Made by a program: the position numbers and the translations under genes. From Opitutia bacterium UBA7876 (GTDB lineage Bacteria; Verrucomicrobiota; Verrucomicrobiia; Opitutales; Seribacteraceae), in the NCBI GenBank assembly GCA_002500665.1, contig DLRY01000100.1:59607-123606 (forward strand): a stretch of DNA of 64,000 nt. Direction: 5' to 3'. The notes under the pieces are model-generated. The model saw nothing but the letters and a program-made list of their open reading frames with translations, made no database searches and was not told the origin of the DNA. Shown piece by piece: positions 17,201-25,600 of the stretch; the stretch's first letter is position 1, and each line of letters opens with the position of its first letter.

Positions 17201-18318
17201 TGAATGATCCCTTTGTCGTAAACGCGGCCAACGACCTCGCCCGCAACGCCTCCGGGACGACTGAGGAGGAACGTATCTCCACCATGTTCCGTCTGGCGCT
17301 CGGCAGGCCTGCAAACGCCCAGGAAAAGGCTCGCTCAATAGCCTTTATCAAGGGGGCTTCCGATGAAGAAGCCAAAGCTGTGGCGGACAAAAAGGCCATC
17401 GAAGAGGACTTGTCCGAGAGCAACCGCAAGTTGCTTGAAATCGTCGGCCCGGCCCGCAAGTCGATCCTCGATTCCAGGAAGTCTCAATCGGGCGGCAAGC
17501 CGGAAGGCCCGAAGCCAAGCCTGCACTGGGACTTTGGTGAGGGATGGAAGGACGTCGTGAGGGGAGTCGCAGGTCACCCCAAGGCGGGCGCAAAGATAGA
17601 AAACGGGATCCTCGTAGTCGCCAGGGGCGGCTACGTCGTGACCGACCCTCTTCCCTTAAGCGTAAGTGAAAAGACACTCGAGGCCTGGGTCAAACTAGAC
17701 GACCTGGACCAGCGGGCCGGAGGAGTCGTTACCCTGCAGACGCCGAACGGCGTCATTTTCGACTCCATCGTGTATGCCGAAAAACGTGAAAGGCGCTGGA
17801 TGGCTGGAAGCAACGGCTTCAGGCGCACGAAGTCCTTTGACGGAACCGATGAGAAGCAAGCCCATAGGGAATTCGTTCATCTTGCCATCACCTACCGCGG
17901 TGACGGTACGGTGACAGGATACCGCAACGGCCAGCCTTATGGAAAGCCCTACAAGACTGGACGAGCCACTTTTCCAAAGGGCAAAGCCGTCCTCACCTTC
18001 GGGGTCCGTCACCTGCCGGCGGGTTCGGGTCGGATGTTGTCGGCCCATATCCGCGAAACCCGCCTCTACGACCGGGCTCTCCGAGCCGAGGAGGTCATGG
18101 CTGCCTTCGGTGGCCTTTCGGACTACGTTTCTCAAAAGGAACTGACAGCCGCCCTTTCATCCCCACAGCGCGAGCGCAAGGCAGACCTCGAGAAACGCGT
18201 AGCCGAACTGGAAGGCAAACTTGCCGAGTACCAGTCCACCGGCAACGCTTCCGGAAGAGGTCCCCGCGACATTGCCCTTGCTCTCTTTAACATGAAGGAA
18301 TTCATCTACCTGAAGTAA
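14251..18318 (+). CDS. PSD1 cytochrome c protein (DUF1549-DUF1553) with LamG domain
   Basis: A large exported protein (1355 residues; ATG at 14269 is an equally good start and gives the signal MRKSHLSIAFLIPVASFVAKA). Order of domains: a planctomycete-type cytochrome c with the haem motif CYECH near residue 50 (about 35-140), DUF1549/PSCyt2 (about 177-391), a middle region of about 370 residues, DUF1553/PSD1 (about 768-1030), a LamG/concanavalin-like domain (about 1088-1287), and a short coiled coil at the end. The family is widespread in Planctomycetota and Verrucomicrobiota and always found with DUF1501 proteins; its reaction is not established. The LamG domain suggests carbohydrate binding. 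The DUF1501 gene follows after 3 bases. Confidence 0.93.
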   Translation: MMAFISMRKSHLSIAFLIPVASFVAKADSLGDREFFESRIRPVLAEHCYECHNSVNKDKGDLALDYRDGLLDGGASGPGVVPGHPDKSLLMQVIRHQLKDAKMPKGGPKLMPEVIADFEKWIRMGAPDPRDEPPSAEQFAEETAWEKIIERRKKWWSFQPVKPQEIPDTEAEEWSDHPVDKFLKAGMEAAGLSPNKETDALALLRRLTFSITGLPPSIEQQTAFPKAARKDLRKATESLIDELLESPQFGERWARHWMDWVRYADSHGSEGDPGIPNAFRYRNYLIRALNADVSYDQLVKEHFAGDLLENPRVDKELGLNESAIGTANLRFVLHGFAPTDALDEHVRFTDDQIDVLTKTFLGLTVSCARCHDHKFDAISQKDYYALFGILSNGRPAQRVIESPDRLAKNQAELRQLKEDVRLELAKAWKKAASGLGETLLNPPDRKWQEAIGDGQAHNPLRTWAKMRNAKKENFAREWKAQDKEFRASKETLQKRHSGAYRKSWRLSSERDYAGWSRSGPGLGDKPAPAGSFHILASGDRAFDRILPAGAYTHLISTKQNGTLSSPRFKFDEGNVMIRAIGDKGTTLRYSVWSYPRRGTVYPKSSPDPNQEKWINWNTKYWAGDEGYLEATTNRDHPVEAGKGTTSWFGVTEAVLVSPGQQPPRDEVAEVLEPLFSLSKAPSDVGDLAQAYEDVLSQAIDAWSEGKASDSQARTLNFFVRKGLLTTSLRDLPRIAQLVQEYRKLEREVVSPRLAPGILDNKPFDQPLFVRGNHKTLGEPVPRRFLEALDDTPFPKDTVGRLEYAENVLARDNPFVARVIVNRIWHHLFGRGIVATPDNFGRLGEQPSHPELLDYLAAKFRADGWSLKKMIAFLASTKAFRLSSKPSQEALLKDPDNALLSHARLRRLEAEPIRDALLAAAGKISLSGVAEGGSVGGNTSRRAVYKQVRRNSLDPFLTVFDAPVPATTKGKRDATNVPAQSLAMMNDPFVVNAANDLARNASGTTEEERISTMFRLALGRPANAQEKARSIAFIKGASDEEAKAVADKKAIEEDLSESNRKLLEIVGPARKSILDSRKSQSGGKPEGPKPSLHWDFGEGWKDVVRGVAGHPKAGAKIENGILVVARGGYVVTDPLPLSVSEKTLEAWVKLDDLDQRAGGVVTLQTPNGVIFDSIVYAEKRERRWMAGSNGFRRTKSFDGTDEKQAHREFVHLAITYRGDGTVTGYRNGQPYGKPYKTGRATFPKGKAVLTFGVRHLPAGSGRMLSAHIRETRLYDRALRAEEVMAAFGGLSDYVSQKELTAALSSPQRERKADLEKRVAELEGKLAEYQSTGNASGRGPRDIALALFNMKEFIYLK

Positions 18319-18321
18319 TCC

Positions 18322-19725
18322 ATGAACCAACTTATTACTCGTCGCAGCATGCTGGCCCGTTGTTCCTCCGGTTTCGGTCTTCTCGCCCTTCAGGGTCTGA
18401 TGCAACAGGAAGGCGGCCTTCTCGCCCGAACTCCCCCGCTCAAAAAAGCCAAAAGCGTTATCTTTTGCTACATGTCGGGTGGGGTTTCGCAAGTAGACAG
18501 CTTCGACCCCAAGCCGGCCCTCGAAAAACTTGCCGGAAAGCCCATACCGGTGAAGGTGGAGCGCACCCAGTTCAACAACAACGGCAACGTCTTCCCCAGT
18601 CCCTTCGAATTCAAGCAGTATGGCCAAAGTGGAATTCCCGTCAGTTCGATGTTCCCGAAAATCGGTGAGATGGCTGATGAACTTGCGGTCATACGCTCCA
18701 TGACGAGCAAAGTTAACGAGCATGCCCAGGGCAACTACGCCTTTCATACCGGTTTCCCCTTCATGGGTCATCCCACGGCAGGGGCTTGGGTAAGCTACGG
18801 CCTTGGTTCCGCGAACGAGAACCTGCCCGGTTTCGTGGTTCTCCACAGTGGAGGATCGGTTGCGCCGCATGGTGGCGTAGGGCTCTATGGAAACGGCTAT
18901 TTGCCGGCCAACCACCAGGGATCCATCCTTCAGGTGGACAAACCGGAACCGGTCCGCAACGTCATGCCGAGGGAATCTCTCCTTGCCCAGCGCAGCCGGC
19001 TCGGCCTGATCAAGGGGTTCGACCGGGATTTCCTTTCCCGGACGGGAGATAACCCAGAAGTCGAAGCCGCCATCAGGAATCAGGAAACCGCTTTCCGCAT
19101 GCAGGCGGCGGTTCCCGAACTATGTGACTTGTCGGGCGAAAGCGAGGCGACCAAGAAGCTCTACGGCCTGGACTCCCCGGACAAGCAGACGTCCGGCTAT
19201 GCAAGGCAGTGCCTCCTTGCAAGGAGGCTCGTCGAACGAGGCGTTCGATTCGTGGAACTCAGTTGCCTTAACGAAGGAATCGGAGCTGGAAACGCCCCCA
19301 ACCCTTGGGACCAGCACGGCCAACTCGAAAAGGGCCACAAGGCGATGGCCTATCAGGTGGACCAGCCCATTGCCGGCCTCCTCAAGGATCTCAAGTCGAG
19401 GGGCTTGCTTGATGAAACGGTCGTGGTCTGGGGAGGAGAATTCGGGCGTACGCCCTTCACCCAGGGCAGTAACGGCAGAGATCACAACCCCTTCGGTTAT
19501 TCGGTTTGGCTAGCCGGTGGAGGGGTCAAGGGAGGAACCCTCTACGGGGCCACCGACGAATTTGGGTATCACGCCATCGAAAACAAGTGCGACATCTACG
19601 ACTTGTGGGCAACCGTTCTCCACTTGGTCGGTCTGGACCATGAGGAGTTGACCTACCGGCACGGCGGGCGCGACCTTCGGCTTACCGACGTGCACGGTCG
19701 GGTATTGACCTCGATTCTTTCCTAG
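18322..19725 (+). CDS. DUF1501 family protein
   Basis: A 467-residue member of DUF1501, distantly related to sulfatases and alkaline phosphatases. The N-terminus has TRRSMLARC followed by a hydrophobic stretch, which looks like a Tat signal. The body shows KSVIFCYMSGG, then DSFDPKP, and a late EFGRTPF block with a DHNPFGYSVW stretch, as in typical members. It follows the PSD1 cytochrome gene by 3 bases in the usual order, so the two surely form one operon and probably one exported complex. Enzymatic activity is not established for the family. Confidence 0.95.
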   Translation: MNQLITRRSMLARCSSGFGLLALQGLMQQEGGLLARTPPLKKAKSVIFCYMSGGVSQVDSFDPKPALEKLAGKPIPVKVERTQFNNNGNVFPSPFEFKQYGQSGIPVSSMFPKIGEMADELAVIRSMTSKVNEHAQGNYAFHTGFPFMGHPTAGAWVSYGLGSANENLPGFVVLHSGGSVAPHGGVGLYGNGYLPANHQGSILQVDKPEPVRNVMPRESLLAQRSRLGLIKGFDRDFLSRTGDNPEVEAAIRNQETAFRMQAAVPELCDLSGESEATKKLYGLDSPDKQTSGYARQCLLARRLVERGVRFVELSCLNEGIGAGNAPNPWDQHGQLEKGHKAMAYQVDQPIAGLLKDLKSRGLLDETVVVWGGEFGRTPFTQGSNGRDHNPFGYSVWLAGGGVKGGTLYGATDEFGYHAIENKCDIYDLWATVLHLVGLDHEELTYRHGGRDLRLTDVHGRVLTSILS

Positions 19726-19740
19726 CGGAGGAAGCGGACC

Positions 19741-20283
19741 CTATAGCCTGCCGAGCTTGCGGCAGAATTCGACGAAGGAACCAGCCTGCTCCTCAAGGCG
19801 TGAGGCCAAGTCCTCGTCAAGGATGCCCTTTTGCCCGTCCAGTACTTCGTGAACGGCGGGAACGAAGACGCGCCTAGGGAAATTGTGGGCGTTACGGTAG
19901 CCAAAAACCTGCTGAAGATGTTCCACCGGCCTCAAGGCCCCGAATTGTCCGGATGCGATTCCGACGTAGCATACGGGCCGGTTCTCAAAGCTTTCCGGGT
20001 AGGGCAAAAGATCAATGAAAAGCTTGAGCGCCCCGCTCATGCTCCCGTTGTATTCGGGAGTGACCACGACGAGGCCTGACGAATCGAGAATCCGTCTGGT
20101 AAAGGCCTCCACTTCCGGTGGCTTTTCACTATAGGCTTCTGGGGAGAAAGTCTCCGGGGGGAGCTGCTCCAGCTCAAGAACCTCGTTCTCGATACCCATT
20201 TTCGCATAGATTTCGGCAAGGCAATGGGCCATTACCGATGACTTGCTGGATTTGCGGTTTGTTCCTGCAATAAGCGTTATCAT
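19741..20283 (-). CDS. NADPH-dependent FMN reductase family protein
   Basis: A 180-residue flavodoxin-fold oxidoreductase of the NADPH-dependent FMN/azo reductase family. It begins ITLIAGTNRKSSKS (the FMN phosphate loop, G-T-x-R-x-x-S) and contains TPEYNGSMSGALK, the usual P-E-Y-N-G-S/A motif that contacts the flavin. The start ATG overlaps the stop of the thrH-like gene by four bases (ATGA), so it is the last gene of the leftward string that begins with gltB. Its electron acceptor is unknown. It converges on the DUF1501 gene with 15 bases between them. Confidence 0.9.
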   Translation of the reverse strand: MITLIAGTNRKSSKSSVMAHCLAEIYAKMGIENEVLELEQLPPETFSPEAYSEKPPEVEAFTRRILDSSGLVVVTPEYNGSMSGALKLFIDLLPYPESFENRPVCYVGIASGQFGALRPVEHLQQVFGYRNAHNFPRRVFVPAVHEVLDGQKGILDEDLASRLEEQAGSFVEFCRKLGRL

Positions 20284-20882
20284 GATGAGAGGGTTGTGAT
20301 GAATGAAAGCAATTGCCCGTAATCCCTCGCCACCGCCATATCGGAATACTCGGCGGCTAAGGACTCAGGAGGATCAAAAAGGATGCAGCGGTCGGCGGCC
20401 TTGAGCATACCCAGATCATTGTAGCTGTCCCCGGATGCAACGACCTCGAAATTGAGCTTTTGGAGATACTGGACCGTCTTGCGCTTGTGATCGGACAGCC
20501 GGAGCCTGACGGACTCGATACGGTCGTTAGAGGCGACCTGCAACTCGTGGCAGAAGAGAGTCGGATGACTGAGTTTTCTCATGAGGGGAGAGGCGAACTC
20601 GCGGAAGGTATCGGAAAGAAGAATAACTTCGTATTGACCCCTCAGTTCGGCCAGGAATTCCTCCGCGCCGGGAAGCGGATCGAGGGAGTAAATGACTTCC
20701 TGGATCTGGGAAAGGGTGAACGAATGTTCGTCCAGGATACGCAGGCGGTAGTCCATCAGCACTTGATAGTCAGGCTCGTCCCTAGTCGTTCTCCTGAGAC
20801 CATCGACCCCCGTCTTTTCGGCAAATGCGATCCAGATCTCGGGGACTAGAACCCCTTCGAGATCTAAGCAAACTATCTGCAT
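20280..20882 (-). CDS. thrH: Phosphoserine phosphatase / homoserine phosphotransferase ThrH
   Basis: A HAD-family enzyme of 200 residues close to Pseudomonas ThrH, which removes phosphate from phosphoserine and can transfer it to homoserine. Motif I is CLDLEGVLVPEIW, with Asp nucleophile and Glu in place of the second Asp, as in ThrH. Motif II is ILLSDTF and motif III/IV is ASGDSYNDLGML. I use the ATG at 20882 because homologues begin exactly at M-x-I-x-C-L-D-L-E-G. A TTG at 20909 overlaps the cysJ-like stop as TTGA and would add nine residues. It lies between the diflavin reductase and the FMN reductase genes. Serine or threonine synthesis fits a glutamate-synthase neighbourhood. Confidence 0.92.
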   Translation of the reverse strand: MQIVCLDLEGVLVPEIWIAFAEKTGVDGLRRTTRDEPDYQVLMDYRLRILDEHSFTLSQIQEVIYSLDPLPGAEEFLAELRGQYEVILLSDTFREFASPLMRKLSHPTLFCHELQVASNDRIESVRLRLSDHKRKTVQYLQKLNFEVVASGDSYNDLGMLKAADRCILFDPPESLAAEYSDMAVARDYGQLLSFITTLSS

Positions 20883-20905
20883 ATCACCGAGAAAAGTTCC
20901 AATAT

Positions 20906-22639
20906 TCAATAGACATCTCTCAAGTACCTTTTTTCACGTTTAAGACCATCAATGAATGCTGCAGCGTCTTCGGGACTTAATCCTCCGTGAATTTCGACAA
21001 TGTTATGAAGGGCAAAATCAACATCTTTTGCCATTCTTGATGCGTCTCCACAAACATAGAAATAAGCTCCGTCCATAAGTTGAGCGTAAATATCCTTACC
21101 ACTTTCGAGCATTTTATGTTGAACATATACTTTTTCTTTCTGATCTCTGGAAAAAGCCAAATCAAGTCGATCAAGAAGGCCACTTTTGAACATTTGCGTG
21201 ATTTCACTTTCATAGATGAAATCACACTTACGGTGCTGATCTCCAAAGAAAAGCCAGTTGAAACCCGACGCCCCCCTCTCTTGACGTTCTTGTAAAAAAG
21301 CTCTGAATGGTGCTACTCCGGTACCAGGTCCAACCATAATCATCGAATCACTATCATCAGCGGGGATTCGAAAGGCTTTATTTGGCAATGTAAAAACCTC
21401 AGTCAATTCTCCAGCAGGGCACATATCTGCCAAATATGTCGAACAGACGCCATGGTGACGTCTATCGTTATGATTCCAACGAACGGCAGCAACAGTCAGA
21501 TGAACCTCAGATTCATTGGCAAGCGGACTGGAGGAGATAGAGTAAGCCCGATGTTTCAAAGGTTTCAACCAATTCAATAACTCGTTAATATCAAAGGATA
21601 TTTTTTCACTTAATTGAATTAAGTCTAAGCAATCTTTGCCCCACAAAAATCTTTGCAATGGTGCGTTATCTTCGTCATTCACGAGGCGAGTGAACTGATC
21701 ATTTTTGAGCAAAGGCTCGATTCCTCGAATAAAATCCTTTGAAGGAGTGCTAATTTCGAAAGAGTGTGTCAACAGATCACCCAATGTCCGTTCATAACCA
21801 TCAATATTGGAATTGGAATCCAACTTCAATGCATCTATCCATAATTTCACCAACTCGGGAGAATTTTCCGGTACCACTGCCAAAGCATCTCCAGTCTGAT
21901 AAGAAAGCTCTTCTTTAGGTAATGAAATGGCAATATGACGAATTTCCTTCGCAGAAGTTTCTCCCGATAAATTAGTGTTTTCAATAACCTCTGCAGCATA
22001 GGGGTTTTTTCGATTCCATTTCGGTTTCGGTGAGTCATCGAACGAAATTTTTGAGTCTGCGATTCCAACTTCAGGCAAATTTTCTAAAATCCAGTTTTTG
22101 GATGGTTCTTCAAATTCAACATCACAGTCAAGGCGAGACGCAAAACGATGCGCCCCGAGCTGTTCCAGCCTAGTGTCGATGAGTTTTCCAGCTTGGCAAA
22201 AAAACTCGTAGCTAGTGTCGCCAAGACCGATAACGCCATATTCGAGGGATTCTAGTCGAGGAGCCGTTGAAGCTGAAATTGCATCCCAAAAAAGTTGGCC
22301 ATTATCAGGCATTTCTCCCTCGCCGTAAGTCGATACTACAATCAGGGCTCTTTCCATATTTGAAAGCTGTTTCAGATCTACAGAATCCAGTTCAGCGACA
22401 CGAGGCTGATAGCCACGATTCCTTGCTATATCTGCGGCATCATTGGCCACCTCTTCAGAGTTCCCCGTTTGCGTGCCATATAGAATATCGATTGGCTTTA
22501 GCTCAGTCTTCTGAGTGTTATAATTGTTTTGGTTATCTCCTATGACTAAACGCGAATGAAGTCCTGCTAAAAATCCGCTTAGCCAAGCTTTTTGATCTCC
22601 TGAATAGGGAGCGTCTTTTGGAATGTAAGGTATTTCCAT
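20906..22639 (-). CDS. cysJ: CysJ-like NADPH diflavin reductase
   Basis: A 577-residue protein with flavodoxin (FMN), FAD and NADPH domains in the order of the sulfite reductase flavoprotein. The FMN loop YGTQTGNSEE is at about residues 54-63 and VVSTYGEGEMPDN follows near 100. The FAD motif is HRAYSISSSP, the NADPH region has MVGPGTGVAPFRAF, and the C-terminus is KRYLRDVY. The first 30 residues (AWLSGFLAGL) resemble the leader of bacterial CysJ-type proteins. It would pass electrons from NADPH to a partner, normally the CysI haemoprotein, but no cysI is in the window. It starts 5 bases after glutamate synthase and shares that gene's low G+C. It may therefore supply GltB instead; this is inference. 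Confidence 0.88.
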   Translation of the reverse strand: MEIPYIPKDAPYSGDQKAWLSGFLAGLHSRLVIGDNQNNYNTQKTELKPIDILYGTQTGNSEEVANDAADIARNRGYQPRVAELDSVDLKQLSNMERALIVVSTYGEGEMPDNGQLFWDAISASTAPRLESLEYGVIGLGDTSYEFFCQAGKLIDTRLEQLGAHRFASRLDCDVEFEEPSKNWILENLPEVGIADSKISFDDSPKPKWNRKNPYAAEVIENTNLSGETSAKEIRHIAISLPKEELSYQTGDALAVVPENSPELVKLWIDALKLDSNSNIDGYERTLGDLLTHSFEISTPSKDFIRGIEPLLKNDQFTRLVNDEDNAPLQRFLWGKDCLDLIQLSEKISFDINELLNWLKPLKHRAYSISSSPLANESEVHLTVAAVRWNHNDRRHHGVCSTYLADMCPAGELTEVFTLPNKAFRIPADDSDSMIMVGPGTGVAPFRAFLQERQERGASGFNWLFFGDQHRKCDFIYESEITQMFKSGLLDRLDLAFSRDQKEKVYVQHKMLESGKDIYAQLMDGAYFYVCGDASRMAKDVDFALHNIVEIHGGLSPEDAAAFIDGLKREKRYLRDVY

Positions 22640-22644
22640 AATTG

Positions 22645-25600
22645 CTAATCGTTTGCTGAGCGCTCTAAAACTTCCGGAAAGGAATTTTGAGCAAAAAGCT
22701 CCTCAAAATTAGGAATTTTTTCCAACGCACTTTCGTTTCTAAGGTCTTGATGTTCAATCCAAGCTTGGGTTGCCAAGGAATCCATTTCGGAGGTTACCCT
22801 TAGACGTAATGATCGTTTGAAGTCGTTAACCCTCTTGTTAGATACGAGCACGGCAAGTTCCGTATTATCATAGTGAGATATTGCTTTTTTAGCATGTTTG
22901 GAAAGGGAAGACATAAGGGCGAAATCTTCAGTCATAACCAAATTTCGAGCCGCTTCGTCTGAGTCCTTTGCAGAGATTTCGGAATATCTAGAAGATATCT
23001 CATAAGCAAAATCCAATACTGTGTAGCTATTTATCAGAGAGTAAATCTCATCAGTATCAGTTTCACCAAATTTGGGGGTTTCTCCGTTCATAAACGGCTT
23101 ACCACTTTTCCATGCGGTTTTCAATTTACTGATTTGGTGGTTCACAAGCGCAATTGAAAGCTCTTCCTCAAGATCTTTCCGACTAACTCCAGCGAAAATG
23201 GCGTCAGCACACTGGTATTTCAAAAGAGATTTTGGCATGATCCACAAGATATCCTTTCTAGTATTTTCCCATTCATCGAGTAAGACAGACGCACGAACTG
23301 AGTGTGTGGCTTCTCTATGCCATTCAAGCATTTTCTTTGCTGAATTATGGAGAATACTTGCGTTTTCGCTTCCATCGTCAAGGGTGCCGAATAATACGGA
23401 GTCATGGCTTATCATGTCCGGAAGATTTCCTTTGGGATCGTATTGAAACGCAAATCCTCCCGACATACCATTCCCAAAACCCTTGGAAAAATCACCCAAA
23501 TTAAGTATTGAACCGTTGGTCATATACTCAGCACAGAAATCTCCAACTCCTTCAACAACTGCAGTCGCACCAGAATTACGAACGGCAAACCTGTCACCAG
23601 CCTGACCCTCTATAAAAAGTCTTCCTCCAGTAGCTCCAAATAAAGCAAAATTACCAACTAACACATTTTCTCCGTCAAACTTACTTGCTCCAGGTGGTGA
23701 AAGAACAACTATTTTACCACCGCACATGCCCTTGCCGACGCCATCATTACATGTCCCGACATGATTCATGGATATACCATCATTACAAAATACCCCATAA
23801 CTCTGACCTGCAGAACCCTCAGTTGAAATCATAATTGAGCCGTTTTTAAGGCGATATCTACCGTTGGCCAATTCTATGACACTAGAGTGCCTGCTAGATA
23901 ATTCGTGATTCAGTAACCGCTCGATGTCTATGGAAAACTGACCACCAACAGACTTATTTTTATTGTTTAAGGGTTTGCTGGCCACAATGCGCAGAGACTT
24001 TTCTTCTCGTTTCAAAAAGCTGTTGTGAAACTTTTCGATCCAATGATCATCGAGACCAAAATCTTTCTCTAGGTAAATTGGTCTTGCAACCTTCTTCTCT
24101 GGAACTATTTTGAGCATTTTTCTCAAATCTAGCTGACCAACGGAAGACGAGTGGTTCATGAGGTGAAGCAGGTCTGCTCTTCCACGAGAATGGTTTAGAC
24201 TTTGCAGACCTAGGTCTGCGAGAATTTCCCTAACTTCGTGGGCAACATTTAGCATATATTGAGCCAATGCTCTAGGATCACCATCGAAAGCCTCTGAGTT
24301 CGTCGTAAGACCTGCTGGACACTTCACATTACAATTCTTTGCCATGACACACTTAAGCATCATCAAAGCCGTAGTGCCGAATTCGAAACTGTCGCCTCCT
24401 AAAAGTGAAGCTTTTACTACATCCGATCCCGTTTGCATCGCCCCCGAACAACGAAGTATAACCTTCTGACGTAAACCATTGGCACAGAGAGCTTGGTGAA
24501 CTTCGGCGATTCCAATTTCCGCAGCTCTTCCGGTATACTTCAGAGACGTTACTGATGCGGCACCTGTTCCGCCAGTATTTCCAGCAACATTTATGACATC
24601 AGCACCAGCTTTTGCAACACCAACAGCAATAGTGCCAATACCTTCTGAACTGACTAGCTTTACAACAACCCGAACACGAGCTGCTTTTGCGTCATGAATT
24701 AATTGGCCTAAATCCTCAATGGAATAAGTATCATGGTGAGGCGGCGGACTCACTAATTCAACACCAGGGGTGCCTCCTCTAGCAGCAGCTATTTCAACAT
24801 TGACTTTTGCAGCAGGTAGCTGTCCGCCTTCTCCAGGCTTAGCGCCCTGTCCAATTTTGATTTCGATTTCTTCAAGTTCAGAATCCGCAAGGTAGCCTGC
24901 CCAAACACCAAATCGTCCACTTGCAAATTGCTTTATCCGACTAGCCCTGATGGTGCCATATCTTGTGATGTGTTCCCCGCCCTCACCAGAATTCGACATT
25001 GCTCCGACCATATTTACACCGTGAGCAACCGATTCATGCGCATTTGCAACAAGAGCTCCATGAGACATCGCACCTGAAGTAAAGCACGGTGTGATCTCAG
25101 AAGCTAACTGAACTTTTTCGAGGGCGATTTTTTGTGGTGCAGGTTTTAAACGAGAAAAGAAGTATAGCGGGTCATCGGAAACTGTTACAATGACAACATG
25201 ATCTTTATCCGAAACTTCAATTTTGATATTTGGACTGAAGGAATCTCTTAGAGCTGAAGCAAAATTATTGATCCTTTCAGAGTCAGATAAGTTAGCGCCT
25301 AAAAGCTTCAAAGAAAATTGATCTTGACCAATTTGATTGCATTTAAGACCTAAAATTTTAAAGTCATTATTACCAACTAGGTCATTAATATTGAGTTTTG
25401 CAAAAAAATCTTCATAAGAGAAGGCATCAGAGAAATCTACCGGAAAGGACAACACATCTCTTAAGGCAGCAGGTCTGTTCAACCTCTCGTTTGCCATCAT
25501 CTTGGAAAAGGATCGGTAGCTGGAGGTGATGATGAAATTATCAATTTCATCTTCGCTGAGTTTATCAAAACTAGTATTAGAAAAGTTTGATACCTTCATT

